From positions 62,001-126,000 of the forward strand of contig NZ_JPOO01000003.1 in assembly GCF_000733925.1 (NCBI RefSeq): a DNA stretch of 64,000 bases, read 5' to 3'. The stretch is from Arenibacter algicola (GTDB lineage Bacteria > Bacteroidota > Bacteroidia > Flavobacteriales > Flavobacteriaceae). The notes beneath the pieces are model-generated. The model saw nothing but the letters and a program-made list of their open reading frames with translations. It was not told the DNA's origin and did no database searches. Both the position numbers and the translations under genes were made by a program. Positions 25,107 to 33,877 of the stretch are shown here, in pieces. Numbering within the stretch: position 1 is the stretch's first letter; every line of letters begins with the position of its first letter.

Positions 25107-26327
25107 ATGGCCATGGCCGATAAAAGTATAGTAATGCTGGGGTGTTTTGACACCAAGGGGGAAGATTTTTCCTATCTCCTAAAAAGTCTTGGGGCACTGG
25201 GCCAGCAAGTGATTACCATAAACACGGGGGTCATGGAGACTTCAGTTGACTTCCCCATAGATGTGGACCAGGATGCCGTAGCCACGGCTTCTGGCGCTGT
25301 CCTGGAAACTATCCGCAAGTCCAATGATCGGGGCAGGGCGGTGGAGCTGATGGGAAAGGGTGCTGCGGCCATCCTGTCGGAACTGGCCGAAAAGGACAAA
25401 ATCAAGGGCGTCATCGGCATGGGCGGGGGAGGAGGTACCTATATCATCCTGGAGGCCATGCAGGCGGTGCCCTTGGGCATCCCCAAATTCTGCCTGAGTA
25501 CGGTAGTGGCCAAGGACCTCTCCAGACAGATAGGGGTAAAGGACATTACCCTCATGTCCTCGGTAGTGGATGTGGCAGGGCTCAACAGTATAAGTAGGCT
25601 GTTGATACGGCAGGCGGCATCCGCGATCACCGCCATGGCGGATACCAAGGTGGATGCCTCGGAGGAAGCCAAAAAGAGCATCGCCATCAGTATGTTCGGG
25701 AACACCACCAAATGTGTCGACAAATGTACCGAACTGTTAAAGTCCAAGGGCTACGAGGTTATGGCCTTCCATGCCACCGGGGTGGGCGGGGCCACCATGG
25801 AATCGCTGATCCGGGAAGGGGTCTTCGACGCGGTGCTGGACGTTACCACCACCGAACTTGCCGATGAGCTCTGCGGGGGCATATTGAGCGCCGGACCAGA
25901 CCGACTTACCGCTGCAACGGAAATGGGGATCCCCCAGATCGTGGTGCCCGGATGTCTGGACATGGTGAACTTTGCTCAAATGGACACGCTACCCGAGAAA
26001 TACAGAACAAGACAGCTCTACAGTTGGGCTCCGGACGTGACCCTAATGCGCACCAATGTGGCGGAGAACGGGATACTGGGAAAACAGTTGGTGGACAAGC
26101 TGATAGGGGCCAAGGCCCCTGTGGAGATCCTCATCCCGCTAAAGGGCATATCCCAGATCGATAGCGAAGGGGATATTTTTTATGGACCCGATGCGGATTC
26201 GGCCCTGTTCGGGGCCATAAAGGAAAATGCAAAGGGACATGTTGAAGTCGTTGAAATGGATGCGCACATCAACGATGAAGCTTTTGCCAAGATGTTGGTG
26301 GAGCGTTTGTTGAAAATAATGGAATAG
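25107..26327 (+). CDS. UPF0261 / Tm-1-like ATP-binding domain protein
   Basis: 406 residues, the full family length. The N-terminal half (MLGCFDTKGEDFSYLLKSL, GVIGMGGGGGTYIILEAMQAVPLGIPKFC, DLSRQIGVKDITLMSSVVDVAGLN) carries the Tm-1/UPF0261 signature and a glycine-rich nucleotide loop. The second half (ISMFGNTTKCVDKCTELLKSKGYEVMAFHATGVGGATMESL, DVTTTELADELCGGILSAGPDRL) is the second Rossmann-like domain. Plant Tm-1 binds ATP and viral helicase; bacterial function is unsettled but it often lies beside sugar-catabolic genes. Codons are much richer in G and C than the flanking genes, producing long antisense ORFs, which hints at transfer. Confidence 0.85.
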   Translation: MAMADKSIVMLGCFDTKGEDFSYLLKSLGALGQQVITINTGVMETSVDFPIDVDQDAVATASGAVLETIRKSNDRGRAVELMGKGAAAILSELAEKDKIKGVIGMGGGGGTYIILEAMQAVPLGIPKFCLSTVVAKDLSRQIGVKDITLMSSVVDVAGLNSISRLLIRQAASAITAMADTKVDASEEAKKSIAISMFGNTTKCVDKCTELLKSKGYEVMAFHATGVGGATMESLIREGVFDAVLDVTTTELADELCGGILSAGPDRLTAATEMGIPQIVVPGCLDMVNFAQMDTLPEKYRTRQLYSWAPDVTLMRTNVAENGILGKQLVDKLIGAKAPVEILIPLKGISQIDSEGDIFYGPDADSALFGAIKENAKGHVEVVEMDAHINDEAFAKMLVERLLKIME

Positions 26328-26641
26328 AGAGTACTACCATATATAGTCCAAAACAGGCTCTTAGTTTTGGAAAAAGAGTTGAGATAAAATTGCATAACCA
26401 GAAATGGTATTGGGCAAACCCTATCACAAAACAGCATTTTTTGAAGGGTCTTGAATTAATTTTAGATTAAGGGTTTCGCAATTTTTGGGCCCTTTTGTTA
26501 ATTAATTTATAACTATTCCTTTTAAATTTAATTTTTATATAGTGGAGCACTATATTGCAGGCCATTAAGCCGGTTATCATTGCTTATACGCCTCAAGCAG
26601 AATAAATAAAAAGAATTCAGTTACCATAGCCAACCTAGAAT
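26328..26641. other. Intergenic region with operator before the permease
   Basis: 314 bp. It includes an imperfect AAGGG...CCCTTTTG hairpin near 26466-26494, possibly the UPF0261 terminator, and the operator at 26537-26555. Otherwise AT-rich without coding signals. Confidence 0.5.
26537..26555. promoter_or_regulatory. Palindromic operator upstream of the permease
   Basis: ATATAGTG GAG CACTATAT: perfect 8-bp arms around a 3-nt spacer. It shares the AGTG-N3-CACT core with the site before the UPF0261 gene. It lies about 90 bp before the permease start, a suitable repressor or activator position. Confidence 0.6.
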
Positions 26642-28363
26642 ATGAATACTACCAACGATTTTAAACAGTTCGAAAGCTTAAACGAGGAACAACTACCCGT
26701 TGCCAAACATAAATTACATGATTGGACCCATTTTGCCGGACTATATGCCGCAGAACATGTAGCGGCAACCGAGTTCGTTATAGGAGCTACCTTTGTAGCC
26801 CTGGGTGCAAAAACAATGGACATTTTATTGGGTCTATTGATCGGGAATATATTGGCCGTTCTCAGTTGGACATTCATCACTTCCCCAATTGCTGTGGATA
26901 CCCGTTTAAGTCTATATACCTATCTCAATAAGATTGCCGGAGATTCCATGACAAAACTCTATAATTGGGCCAATGTCATCATCTTTTCGGTCATATCCGC
27001 AGCTATGGTAACTGTTTCCGCTACTGCTGTTAGATTTGCTTTTGATATCCCTGCCCAACTCAATTGGTATCCAACCAATATGTGGTTCATTTTAATTGTC
27101 TTGTCCGTAGGTATCGTAGTGGTATCCATTGCGCTCTATGGCTTTAATGCTGTTTCCGAATTTTCGGGCCTATGTGCCCCATGGTTGTTCGTAATGTTTA
27201 CTAGCGGGGCTATGGTGCTTTTACCTGCATTGTCACTTGACGTTTTGGATAAAACCTTACCCAATGGTTGGAACGATTTTATAAGTTTGGGTGATCAGTC
27301 AATATGGACAGGAACCGATAGCAATGGGGAACCGGGCATTGGATTAATAGAAGTCATCGGCTTTGCCTGGGCAGCCAATACCATTACCCATTTTGGACTT
27401 ATTGATATGGCCCTCTTACGTTTCGCCAAAAAGAAATCCTATGGTCTGGCTACCAGTACAGGTATGATGTTCGGGCATTATGTGGCCTGGATTGCTGCCG
27501 GTATAATGGGTGCCGGAACCGCAGTAATTCTGGGGAAGGCAATTGTAGAATTGGATCCAGGTGATGTTGCCTATTATGCCCTTGGTTGGTCCGGATTTGT
27601 GATTGTAATTGTTGCAGGTTGGACTACCGCCATTACAAATCTTTACCGAGCAGGTTTGGCCGCACAGGCTATTTTCTTTAACCATTCCCGAAAGAAAACT
27701 ACCATAGTTGTTGGATTGGTAACCATTGCTGTAGCCTGTTTTCCTTTTGTATTTTCACAGATCCTTCCGCTACTTACCTATGCTGGTCTTTTGGTGGTTC
27801 CAGTGGGGGCCATCGTATTTGCTGAACATCAAATTTTTCCTAGAATTGGGTTTACCCGTTATTGGTCGTCCTATCGTCAGTTAACCTTTAGTACTCCCGC
27901 GGTAGCTTCATGGGGCTTGGGATTGGTATTTGGTTTTGGATTGAATACACTTAATGTAATGTCCTTCTTCTATCTATTTATTCCCACTTGGATTTTTACT
28001 ATCTTGGTTTATACCTTATTGGCGGCCCGCTATGGTGCCAAGGAGAAATATCCGGAAGCTGAACAAAAAGAAATTGCACGCAACCAAGAGATTGCAAAGT
28101 TTCATGAGCACCAGGCCAAAACAGAGGCCAAGCCCCTTGTAGTTGTATCCATATTTTCCAAGGTTCTTAAAACCATAGCGATCATAGCCCTGATCATTAC
28201 CTTAATTCTGGCCTCAGTAGTATTATTTGGCAGTGATGATGAAAATATGTACCTGGAAAATCGGGAAATATTTTATAGATATGCATTTATTTGCACCATC
28301 ATTTATTTCGTAACGGCCTATTGGGCTTTGCTACGCATAAAATCAAAAAAAGCAAAACTTTAA
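26642..28363 (+). CDS. NCS1-type (purine-cytosine permease-like) transporter
   Basis: 573 residues with about 12-14 transmembrane helices. The N-terminus (DWTHFAGLYAAEHVAATEFVIGATFVALG) and internal ITHFGLIDMALLRFAKK and GWTTAITNLYRAGLAAQ fit the cytosine-permease/NCS1 superfamily. A polar C-terminal tail (about 460-500) leads into two extra hydrophobic segments near the end, longer than standard CodB. NCS1 proteins import nucleobases or related small molecules with Na+ or H+. Here it is followed by a mannitol dehydrogenase family gene with a 1-bp overlap (TAATG), so the substrate may be a polyol, lactone or acid rather than a nucleobase. Confidence 0.82.
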   Translation: MNTTNDFKQFESLNEEQLPVAKHKLHDWTHFAGLYAAEHVAATEFVIGATFVALGAKTMDILLGLLIGNILAVLSWTFITSPIAVDTRLSLYTYLNKIAGDSMTKLYNWANVIIFSVISAAMVTVSATAVRFAFDIPAQLNWYPTNMWFILIVLSVGIVVVSIALYGFNAVSEFSGLCAPWLFVMFTSGAMVLLPALSLDVLDKTLPNGWNDFISLGDQSIWTGTDSNGEPGIGLIEVIGFAWAANTITHFGLIDMALLRFAKKKSYGLATSTGMMFGHYVAWIAAGIMGAGTAVILGKAIVELDPGDVAYYALGWSGFVIVIVAGWTTAITNLYRAGLAAQAIFFNHSRKKTTIVVGLVTIAVACFPFVFSQILPLLTYAGLLVVPVGAIVFAEHQIFPRIGFTRYWSSYRQLTFSTPAVASWGLGLVFGFGLNTLNVMSFFYLFIPTWIFTILVYTLLAARYGAKEKYPEAEQKEIARNQEIAKFHEHQAKTEAKPLVVVSIFSKVLKTIAIIALIITLILASVVLFGSDDENMYLENREIFYRYAFICTIIYFVTAYWALLRIKSKKAKL

Positions 28364-29847
28364 TGAAACAAACTATACTTCTTAAGCAAGAAAATTTGAC
28401 TCAGTTGGGCAAGTTAATTCCTGTCCCTACTTATAATCGCAAGGCACAAAAAGTGGGAATGGTACATATTGGAGTAGGTGGTTTTCATAGGGCCCACCAA
28501 GCCTATTATACACACAAGCTTATGGAAGGGTTTGGTGACAATGAGTGGAGTATATGTGGAATTGGCTTGAGGGAAGGGGATAGAAAAATACATGATGTGC
28601 TTAAAAAACAAGACGGACTTTACACTTTAATCGTAAAGCATCCGGATGGCACGATAGAGCCACAGGTTATAGGTTCCATAATCGATTTTAAACTGGGTCT
28701 GGATGAGACCGATGCCGTTCTGGATATCATGGCACATCCGGACACAAAAATTGTTTCCCTTACCATTACGGAAGGCGGTTACAATTTTAACCCGACCACT
28801 GGAGAATTTGATTTTGCCAATCCAGATATCCAACATGAATTGAAACATCCCGAAAGTCCTAAAACCGTATATGGGTATTTAACAGCTGCTTTAAAAAGGC
28901 GTCGTGATGCGGGACTTGCGGCATTCACCATCATGTCTTGCGATAATATTGAACACAATGGGGATGTTGCACGCAGGATGTTGCTGGCGTTTGCTCGGAA
29001 ACAAAATATGGCCCTGGCCGAATGGATAGAAAAGGAGGTGTGTTTTCCTAATAGTATGGTAGACCGGATAACCCCAGTTACAAGTCAAACGGATATAGAA
29101 TATTTGGAAAATACCCAAGGTATAAAAGATGAGTGGCCGGTTACCTGTGAGCCTTTTATACAATGGGTGGTTGAGGATAAATTTTCGAATGGGCGACCAG
29201 AGTTCGAAAAGGTGGGGGTACAATTTGTACCCGATGTAAAACCCTATGAGAAAATGAAACTCCGTCTACTTAATGCGGGCCATTCCGTACTGGGTATTCT
29301 GGGCGCTATTTACGGCCATAAAACCATTAATGCCTGTATGGAAGACGAGACTTTCGTTACCTATTTAAGGGCATATATGGATGAAGAGGCAAGTCCGGTA
29401 CTTGATGAAGTAAAAGGGATAGATCTCAATAAATACAAGGACAGTTTGCAGGAACGCTTTGCCAACCCCAATATTAAGGATAGTGTTAGCCGTATTTGCT
29501 CGGAAAGTTCTGCCAAATTGCCAAAATTTCTAATCCCGACCCTTCTGGAAAATTTGGCCGGAAAAGGAAGCATTAAATTTGCAACCTTGGTACTGGCTGC
29601 CTGGTGCTACTATAGTGATAAGGGGCTTGATAAGAATGGGCAACCCCTTGAAATTATAGATGCCATGAGCGGCGAATTGCAACGGGCAGCACAACAAGCA
29701 AAAACGGACCCGCTTGCATTTATAAGACAAGAATCCCTGTTTGGTGATCTTGTTCAAAATAAACACTTCACTGAGCTCTATTTGGATTTGGTACAGAAAA
29801 TTTATGAAAAAGGAGATATCAAAAAGCAAATGCTAAGTATGCTCTAG
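28363..29847 (+). CDS. Mannitol dehydrogenase family oxidoreductase
   Basis: 494 residues starting at the ATG that overlaps the permease stop; an upstream in-frame start lies inside the permease and is rejected. An N-terminal Rossmann domain (VHIGVGGFHRAHQAYYTHKL) is followed by SLTITEGGYN, SCDNIEHNG and the C-terminal helical domain with KLRLLNAGHSVLGILGAIYG. These are the long-chain polyol dehydrogenase landmarks, including the catalytic Lys region. The family oxidises mannitol, arabinitol or altronate/mannonate (fructuronate reductase). Coupling with the permease suggests uptake and oxidation of the same compound. Confidence 0.9.
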   Translation: MKQTILLKQENLTQLGKLIPVPTYNRKAQKVGMVHIGVGGFHRAHQAYYTHKLMEGFGDNEWSICGIGLREGDRKIHDVLKKQDGLYTLIVKHPDGTIEPQVIGSIIDFKLGLDETDAVLDIMAHPDTKIVSLTITEGGYNFNPTTGEFDFANPDIQHELKHPESPKTVYGYLTAALKRRRDAGLAAFTIMSCDNIEHNGDVARRMLLAFARKQNMALAEWIEKEVCFPNSMVDRITPVTSQTDIEYLENTQGIKDEWPVTCEPFIQWVVEDKFSNGRPEFEKVGVQFVPDVKPYEKMKLRLLNAGHSVLGILGAIYGHKTINACMEDETFVTYLRAYMDEEASPVLDEVKGIDLNKYKDSLQERFANPNIKDSVSRICSESSAKLPKFLIPTLLENLAGKGSIKFATLVLAAWCYYSDKGLDKNGQPLEIIDAMSGELQRAAQQAKTDPLAFIRQESLFGDLVQNKHFTELYLDLVQKIYEKGDIKKQMLSML

Positions 29848-29929
29848 AGCATGATTCCGTTATAGTGTGTGAAAACCTAAGGTCCAAATAATTTTAGGAA
29901 TGGTCCAGGGCTTTTCCTATATCAAGTTA

Positions 29930-31339
29930 TCAAGCAATTTTCGCCAATTTTGGTGCTGCAATATTATAGGGCAGCGTAAATTTGAAAGTACTGCCTTTTC
30001 CTTTTTCACTTTCCACCCAAAGTTGTCCATCCAATTTTTTTACAAATTCCCTGCAAAGGACCAGACCTAAACCGGAACCTTTTTCGTTCGCCGTGCCAGG
30101 CAAGGTTACATTAGTGGTTAAATCGAATATTTTTTGAACTGTATTTTCGTCCATACCCACTCCATTGTCGGATATAGAAATTTCCACATAACCCTGATTT
30201 GTAATGGCTGCAACCTCTATTTGTCCGCCTGGATTTGTGAACTTTATGGCGTTCGAAATTAAATTGCGTAAAACGGTTCCTAAAATATTTTCATCAGTAC
30301 TTAGTTCAATTTCATCAGTGGCGGAAAAATACAAGGAAATGTTCTTGGCTTTTGCCTGGGATGTTTTAAGTTCAATGATGTGCGATATAACTTTAGATAA
30401 GTTAATTTTTTCTGGGTTGAAACCAAGTTCTCCAGTTTGTGATTTTGCCCAATTTAATAAGTTATCCAGCAAACTGAGTGTATTCTTGGCAGTGATATTT
30501 ATTAGATCTACAAACTCTTCAGATTCGGAATTTTCGGTGGCCGCTACCTTTTCCGAGAGGAGCTCGGAAAGGCATAAAATGTTGTTGAACGGACTTCTTA
30601 AATCGTGGGCTATAATTGAAAATAATTTATTTTGGGTCTGGTTCAAAGCTTCCAGCTCTAGTTTATCCTTTTCAATGATCTTATTTTTTCGAAGTATTGT
30701 TTTTTGGTCTACTTCTTTTAAAAGCATTATAAAACCTATACTAATAGCACTGATTACAAGGACAGAAATTATTAGAAACCAATTATTGAAGGTAGAGTTC
30801 TGGAGGAAAACATATGAGTCGCCCAATTGGTATACGTGAATAGCACGAATTAGTTGGAATATTGAATACAAGAGAAGTACTCCACTTAACAGGATGGAAA
30901 ACTTGTATTTATTTTTATTGAAAAATAGATAATAAGCACCTATCCCATAGAAAAGTGAACAGGAAACTATGCGTGTAATACTAAGCATGGTGTAGTTTTC
31001 TTCAGCTAACAAAATCACGGAATAAAACAGGCAAACAAAAACAGCGTAAATCCATAAAAGTTTTTTTCGCACTTTACCATCAAACGAAACAAGTCCAAAC
31101 GAGGTAAATGCAAAACAAGAAATCATAAGGAAATTATTTATGCGCAAACTGAGCAAAGCAGGAAATAAGTCCCTATTGGCATACATGAGAATGGCAAGGG
31201 TTTGAAACGTAATACCCAATGCAACCAGCAACAAATACCATTGTTTGTGCTGATAAAAATATTGATAGATAAACAAAGCAATGATAAATAAATTATTCAC
31301 CGCTAAAAAAAACAATATCGAGGGGTAGTCTAAGGTCAT
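29930..31339 (-). CDS. Orphan membrane histidine kinase
   Basis: 469 residues. The first 210 hold about six or seven transmembrane helices. They are followed by a short linker coiled coil and a HisKA domain with His245 in SIIAHDLRSPFNNIL. The HATPase domain has an N box (RNLISNAIKFTNPGG), G1 (SDNGVGMDENTVQKIFDL) and G2 (GSGLGLVLCREFV), ending in GSTFKFTLP. All catalytic motifs are intact. No response regulator is adjacent, so its partner lies elsewhere. The multi-helix sensor without an extracellular domain suggests it senses a membrane or intramembrane cue. It converges with the mannitol dehydrogenase gene. Confidence 0.9.
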   Translation of the reverse strand: MTLDYPSILFFLAVNNLFIIALFIYQYFYQHKQWYLLLVALGITFQTLAILMYANRDLFPALLSLRINNFLMISCFAFTSFGLVSFDGKVRKKLLWIYAVFVCLFYSVILLAEENYTMLSITRIVSCSLFYGIGAYYLFFNKNKYKFSILLSGVLLLYSIFQLIRAIHVYQLGDSYVFLQNSTFNNWFLIISVLVISAISIGFIMLLKEVDQKTILRKNKIIEKDKLELEALNQTQNKLFSIIAHDLRSPFNNILCLSELLSEKVAATENSESEEFVDLINITAKNTLSLLDNLLNWAKSQTGELGFNPEKINLSKVISHIIELKTSQAKAKNISLYFSATDEIELSTDENILGTVLRNLISNAIKFTNPGGQIEVAAITNQGYVEISISDNGVGMDENTVQKIFDLTTNVTLPGTANEKGSGLGLVLCREFVKKLDGQLWVESEKGKGSTFKFTLPYNIAAPKLAKIA

Positions 31340-31667
31340 TGGTCGCTATTCATTTTATTTTGATAAAGATTAAAAAAAATCGCGCAATATTCTCTTTTTT
31401 TAATGTTTTTTGGGAAGCTTAAATGGATTTATGTGCTTGTTTAACCCTTCGACCTACGGTATCTGCTGTTTCTGGACAATTATTACAATTACCCTCAAAT
31501 TTTAGCCGGACCCACTAAACAGCGAAGCTGTCTAACAAATAATTTAAATTTGTGAAAAGCTAAAAAGGTCCAAGATTAAGGATTATTTACTTATGGTAAA
31601 TGGAATGTTAATATGTAAGGTTAGAATGCTGGGTAGGTTGGAGGATTACGTTTCATGGATTTCACTG
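31340..31667. other. Gene-free stretch between kinase and TetR genes
   Basis: 328 bp. It includes a small hairpin ACAGCGAAGCTGT near 31524-31536 and a fragment CCCTTCGAC near 31446 reminiscent of the palindromic elements elsewhere. The kinase promoter should lie at its left end. No gene seen. Confidence 0.4.
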
Positions 31668-32273
31668 TTACAGGTCAGAGTTACTTACTTTACCTTCAAA
31701 GAATCCTTTTAAAACTAACTTCATTCCCCAACTCATCAGTTCTTTGAATTCTTTGTTGTCCAATCCAGAGACATCCTTGGCAACAATAAGAGGTTCTATT
31801 CCCATTAAGATGGTCAGAAAGTGCACCAAATCTTTTTTTTCTTTAGGTCTTAGACCGCTTTTCATTAAAGCAAGCTGTAGCGTCTTGTTCCGTCTTGCAC
31901 CACGTTTCTTTTCAGAAGCAGATGTGAGAACGGCGCTCAAATATTTTCTAAAAGCATTTTCATTGTTTACAGCATGGTCATTGTAATAATTTTGGATACC
32001 CAATATTGTATCATTAAGCGAGTAGTCCTTAAGATCTTCAATTATGTCTTCTGGAGTTTTAGTTCCAATGTCTATTCCTACCTCATAGGAGAGTATTTCT
32101 AGATTGGGATAGTATCTGTAAATGGTGGCCCTGGATATTTCGGCGTTATTTGCAACATCTTCAAGATTAAAATCTATCCCCTGGCGGACCAATTGTTTGG
32201 CACTTTCAAGGATTTTGCTCCTTGTTTCCAACTTTTGATTAATTCTTCCGGTTTGGATGTATTCCCTTTTCAT
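31668..32273 (-). CDS. TetR-family transcriptional regulator
   Basis: 201 residues. The N-terminal DNA-binding domain is clear: TRSKILESAKQLVRQGIDFNLEDVANNAEISRATIYRYYPNLEIL, with helix-turn-helix at about residues 37-57. The all-helical C-terminal part is the ligand domain, of unknown specificity. It is divergent from the cupin gene at 32345 with only 71 bp between the start codons. Two similar palindromes overlap the two start sites and should be its operators, predicting autorepression and control of the cupin gene. Confidence 0.88.
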   Translation of the reverse strand: MKREYIQTGRINQKLETRSKILESAKQLVRQGIDFNLEDVANNAEISRATIYRYYPNLEILSYEVGIDIGTKTPEDIIEDLKDYSLNDTILGIQNYYNDHAVNNENAFRKYLSAVLTSASEKKRGARRNKTLQLALMKSGLRPKEKKDLVHFLTILMGIEPLIVAKDVSGLDNKEFKELMSWGMKLVLKGFFEGKVSNSDL

Positions 32274-32289
32274 GAGACAAATATCTTAT
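32272..32289. promoter_or_regulatory. TetR operator O1 over the tetR start codon
   Basis: ATGAGACAAATATCTTAT, an imperfect palindrome (ATGAGA / TCTTAT) that includes the complement of the tetR start codon at its left end. It differs from O2 in a few bases. Confidence 0.6.
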
Positions 32290-32323
32290 AAAATTTGCTG
32301 AAGTCAAAATTCTGTTCTATATT

Positions 32324-32343
32324 TATGAGACAAAAATCTCATA
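32324..32343. promoter_or_regulatory. TetR operator O2 just before the cupin start codon
   Basis: Perfect arms TATGAGA and TCTCATA around CAAAAA. It ends 1 bp before the cupin ATG at 32345, so a bound repressor would also occlude the ribosome-binding region or the initially transcribed DNA. Confidence 0.65.
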
Positions 32344-32344
32344 T

Positions 32345-32779
32345 ATGAAAAATGGTTATGCAAAATGGGTAGTAGGACATAAGATAACTACCCATGATAC
32401 TACTGGAAATTACGATTTAGCAGTTATAGAAACCCCTGCAAAGGTAAAAGGGCCGCCACCACATACCCACCAATCCTACAATGAGTCATTTATGGTCGTT
32501 GATGGTGAAGTCCAATTTTTTATTGGCGGGGCAATAAAGACTTTAAAGGCAGGGGAAGTTATAGATATTCCACCCCACACATTACATACCTTTGAAAATG
32601 TGAGTGACAAACCTTGTAAGCTCATCAATATTCACAGTCCCAAGGGATTTAGAGGATTCTTTGAAGAAATGGGAATATCGGAAGAAGAAACGGATGCCCA
32701 AATGAAATCAGTTGCCCCGGAAATGGTGCAAAAGGTAATCCAATCTGCAGCTAGTTTTGACATGCATATTAAAATGTAA
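32345..32779 (+). CDS. Small single-domain cupin protein
   Basis: 144 residues forming one cupin barrel. Motif 1 is approximated by PPPHTHQSYNESFMVVDGEVQFFIGG, with His and Glu residues positioned as metal ligands (HTH, E). Motif 2 is VIDIPPHTLHTFENVSDKPCKLINIHSP with a further His. A metal site is therefore likely. Possible roles include a small-molecule dioxygenase, isomerase or sensor; the substrate is unknown. Control by the divergent TetR gene suggests a response to a small aromatic or toxic compound. Confidence 0.82.
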   Translation: MKNGYAKWVVGHKITTHDTTGNYDLAVIETPAKVKGPPPHTHQSYNESFMVVDGEVQFFIGGAIKTLKAGEVIDIPPHTLHTFENVSDKPCKLINIHSPKGFRGFFEEMGISEEETDAQMKSVAPEMVQKVIQSAASFDMHIKM

Positions 32780-33007
32780 ATGATTCAAAGCTTGTTGCCA
32801 CGAGCTGGAAGCAGAACTTTTTAAATGATTAGTGTTAACACCCAAAGCAATAGGCTTGGAGCTTTGGTAGTATAAAATTACACCTCCATTTTGCTCGAGT
32901 CGTTGTTATTGTTTTTAATTAGTGAAACTCAATTTTGAGAAGTAAGTAAGACGCACTGAAAATTGCAAGTTGAACTAATCCCGCCTTTTTCGGCGGGATC
33001 TAGGTTC

Positions 33008-33792
33008 AAAACCTCTCGACTCCGCCAGTCTGTCCGACCAGGCAGGCCCGAGGAGACAAAAACATTAGTTTTAATTAATGATCTATTAATTAAGTTTTAT
33101 CAATTTTTAATTGTTAATGAGTTGTGTAGGGTAATGTTCTCTGGTCGAGCCTGCCTATCGGTAGACAGGCACATCCCGATGGTTATCGGGAGAAACCTCA
33201 TTTCAATGTTCTAAGCGTCCAATACCTCTCGACTCCCCTCGAGGAGACAGAAACACTAGTTTTAATTAATGATCTATTATTTAAGTTTTATCAATTTTTA
33301 ATTGTTAATGGGTTGTATAGGCTAATGTAGTCTGGTCGAGCCTGCCTATCGGTAGACAGTCGCATCCCGATGGTTATCGGGAGAAACCTCATTTCAATGT
33401 TCTAAGCGTCCAATACCTCTCGACTCCGCTCGAGGAGACAGAAACATTAGCTTTAATTAATGATCTATTATTTAAGTTTTATCAATTTTTAATTGTTAAT
33501 GGGTTGTATAGGCTAATGTAGTCTGGTCGAGCCTTCCTATCGGTAGACAGGCGCATCCCGATGGTTATCGGGAGAGACCTCATTTCAATGTTCTAAACGT
33601 CCAATACCTCTCGACTCCGCTCGAGGAGACAGAAACATTAGTTTTAATTAATGATCTATTATTTAAGTTTTATCAATTTTTAATTGTTAATGGGTTGTGT
33701 AGGGCAATGTTGTCCGGTCGAGCCTGCCTATCGGTAGACAGGCGCATCCCGATGGTTATCGGGAGAGACCTCATTTTAGTGTTCTAAGTGTC
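33008..33792. repeat. Array of four 191-bp tandem repeats with nested palindromes
   Basis: The anchor TTAATTAATG occurs at 33071, 33262, 33453 and 33644, exactly 191 bp apart. Each unit contains CCTCTCGACTCC, a GCCTGCCTA / TAGACAGGC inverted repeat and a perfect CCCGAT-GGTT-ATCGGG hairpin. The first copy carries an extra ~22-bp insertion near 33030. The fourth fades after 33780. Units differ by point changes. The stops in every frame and the 191-bp periodicity rule out protein coding. Confidence 0.9.
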
Positions 33793-33877
33793 CAACCCCT
33801 CAACACCCATAAACCAATGGTATAGAATAATTGGAAATAATTGGTAACTTTAAATGTCCCGCTATTTATTCTAGAAT

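Noticed and set aside
25172..26164. Long ORFs on the minus strand and in other frames of the UPF0261 gene (80-100 codons).
   Set aside because: They arise from the GC-rich codon use of the real gene; none has a recognised domain and all lie fully inside it.
32963..33214. Plus-strand 83-codon ORF over the start of the tandem array.
   Set aside because: Its sequence derives from repeat and palindrome units and does not continue in the other copies.
33008..33792. Repeat array considered as a CRISPR.
   Set aside because: Units are 191 bp with no variable spacers and no cas genes nearby.
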